DNA from: a virus
IMG/VR virus record: IMGVR_UViG_3300042445_003235
Location: 1-21,847 of that record
Direction: 5' to 3' (one strand)
DNA length: 21,847 nucleotides
Position 1 is the stretch's first letter. Every line of letters starts with the position of its first letter. Positions 20,679 through 21,847 of the stretch are shown in pieces. The position numbers and the translations under genes are program-made. The notes beneath the pieces were generated by a model. The model ran no database searches, had not been told where the DNA came from, and worked only from the letters and a program-made list of their open reading frames with translations.

Positions 20679-21847
20679 TTATTCCTCTTCGGGGTTGTTT
20701 GCCCGGCTAAAGTCGGACGGTCCGACATTAGAATTCGTTTCCGGCACCTGGGTTGGCGTCGCCCGTGCACCCTGCGTCTCGCCCGGGCTGGCGCGATAAG
20801 TCAGCCCCAGATCCGATGCGCGCTTGGCATCCGCAGCGTTCTCACGATCGACCTCTTCGATATCGTAGCCGGTACCCTCGACCACCTTGCGCCGCGAGGT
20901 AATGCCTGCCCCCATTGCGAGCACCTGCGCTTGGATGTCTTTGAGCGGATCAACCCAGTCCCACCTTGGCGGGATCCATTGCACTGCGCGCGCGTCAGCG
21001 GGGTCTGTATTGAGCGCGCCCGACAGCACCGCCGTCTCCAGCCAGCGCCGCCAAATGGGACGGCACAGCTGATGCGCCATGACACCATGCTGCAATTGGC
21101 CAATCCGCCGCCGGAACTCGACGAGTTCGGCACGCAAGGACGAGTAGTTCGCCTGCCGGACATCGCCCGTGACGAGATGATAAGGCAAACCCAGCGAGGC
21201 CGAGACCGCTAAGAGTGTCCGGTACTGGAACGCCTCATAGCCACCACCAACATCAGCGGGGCTTGAGAACTTCACATCCTCACCCGGCAGCAGCACCTGC
21301 ATGGTGCCGGGCTCGAGGCTCGCGATGGCGGCCCCGTCGAGATCAGCAGCGCCCTCTCCCATCATCGGGTCCTCGGGGGCGGTCTTCGTGATGAAGCCCG
21401 CAAACATCGCCGCGGTCTTCTTCCGATCAAGTTCCGCATCGTCGTACTGGTCGAGCAAGAACAGCCGCACCATGGCCGGTGCCACATGCGGCAGGCCGCG
21501 GATCTGGCCTGCATCAATCGGCCGATAGATGTGCAGCACCTCCTCAGCCGACACGCGCACCGTCTCAGGCACCGCCACCCGCTGATCCGTGCTGTCGCCC
21601 GGGTGACGGCGGCGGAAGTGATAAGCCACCCGCCGGCCGATCAGATCGAACTCAACCCCACAGCGGATGGGGTTGCCGTTCGGGTCCATCTCCGTTTTCT
21701 CAAAGGGCAGCATCTCGGACTGGAGAAGCTGCAATTGCAGTGGCACTAGTAGCCCGTCCTCAGTGCGACGCGGGCGCAGGCGCACAAAACATTCACCGGC
21801 CACAAACATCTCGCGTGCGACCATAGCCTGCAGACCGTAGAAATCGG
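20679..21847 (-). CDS. Portal protein (lambda B family), N-terminus outside window
   Basis: The last 389 or so residues are visible and the frame stays open to the window edge (DFYGLQAMVAREMFVAGECFVRL at the edge). The segment VAREMFVAGECFVRL, then HIYRPIDAGQIRGLPHVAPAM, and the region LPYHLVTGDVRQANYSSLRAEL are hallmarks of lambda-type portal proteins. RRWLETAVLSG and IQAQVLAMGAGITSRRKVV also fit. The C-terminus is acidic and unstructured (ANNPEEE). Twelve copies form the DNA gate of the capsid. It ends 4 bases before the protease start. It probably begins upstream, next to a terminase module not in view. Confidence 0.93.
   Translation of the reverse strand, partial: DFYGLQAMVAREMFVAGECFVRLRPRRTEDGLLVPLQLQLLQSEMLPFEKTEMDPNGNPIRCGVEFDLIGRRVAYHFRRRHPGDSTDQRVAVPETVRVSAEEVLHIYRPIDAGQIRGLPHVAPAMVRLFLLDQYDDAELDRKKTAAMFAGFITKTAPEDPMMGEGAADLDGAAIASLEPGTMQVLLPGEDVKFSSPADVGGGYEAFQYRTLLAVSASLGLPYHLVTGDVRQANYSSLRAELVEFRRRIGQLQHGVMAHQLCRPIWRRWLETAVLSGALNTDPADARAVQWIPPRWDWVDPLKDIQAQVLAMGAGITSRRKVVEGTGYDIEEVDRENAADAKRASDLGLTYRASPGETQGARATPTQVPETNSNVGPSDFSRANNPEEE

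Noticed and set aside
1-21847. CRISPR array, tRNA, rRNA, insertion sequence or attachment site
   Set aside because: No regularly spaced repeats, tRNA-like cloverleaf, transposase or paired att-like repeats were seen.

Overview
The window is the late (morphogenesis and lysis) region of a lambda-like siphophage, most likely a prophage, read almost entirely on the minus strand. The high G+C content, the clpP-type lambda head module, the YecA/SEC-C and bactofilin genes, and the protein style suggest an alphaproteobacterial host, probably in the Rhodobacterales. This is inferred from composition and gene types, not from a database match. No integrase, terminase, repressor, attachment site, tRNA or rRNA is visible.

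Following transcription from right to left, the gene order matches lambda closely. It runs portal (B-like, N-terminus outside the window), ClpP-like head protease (C), head decoration (D), major capsid (E), head-tail joining (FII-like), a DUF6441-type protein (Z position), tail terminator (U position), tail tube (V), tail assembly chaperones G and G-T, tape measure (H), two distal tail/hub proteins (M/L positions), an NlpC/P60-like tail peptidase (K position) and the J-like central tail tip protein. A holin-like protein and a modular endolysin follow. After them comes a cluster of fibre or receptor-binding proteins: a BppU-like protein, a short collagen-like protein, a fibre with an internal repeat, a short head-domain protein and two glycine-rich proteins. 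Many genes overlap by TGATG or ATGA, so translation is probably coupled.

Three cargo (moron) insertions break the order: a ParDE toxin-antitoxin operon between the Z- and U-position genes, a plus-strand bactofilin gene between the U- and V-position genes, and a plus-strand YecA-family SEC-C gene between the lysis and fibre modules. The parDE operon has a good sigma-70-like promoter with a palindrome over its -10 box.

Two observations stand out. First, the tail chaperone genes contain an A AAA AAC heptamer in exactly the right phase for a -1 programmed frameshift. It has a 6-nt spacer, a 6-bp stem, and a 106-residue downstream frame that carries a CxxCxxxCxxC cluster. Second, the last gene at the left edge, missed by simple ORF calls because it runs off the window, shows the cysteine pattern CX2CX5CX3C...C of the second half of a SPASM domain (auxiliary Fe-S domain of radical SAM peptide modifiers). 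It overlaps an unknown gene and lies directly downstream of two glycine-rich tail proteins. This suggests a phage-borne radical-SAM-type modification system for tail-tip proteins, but the catalytic core is not in view.
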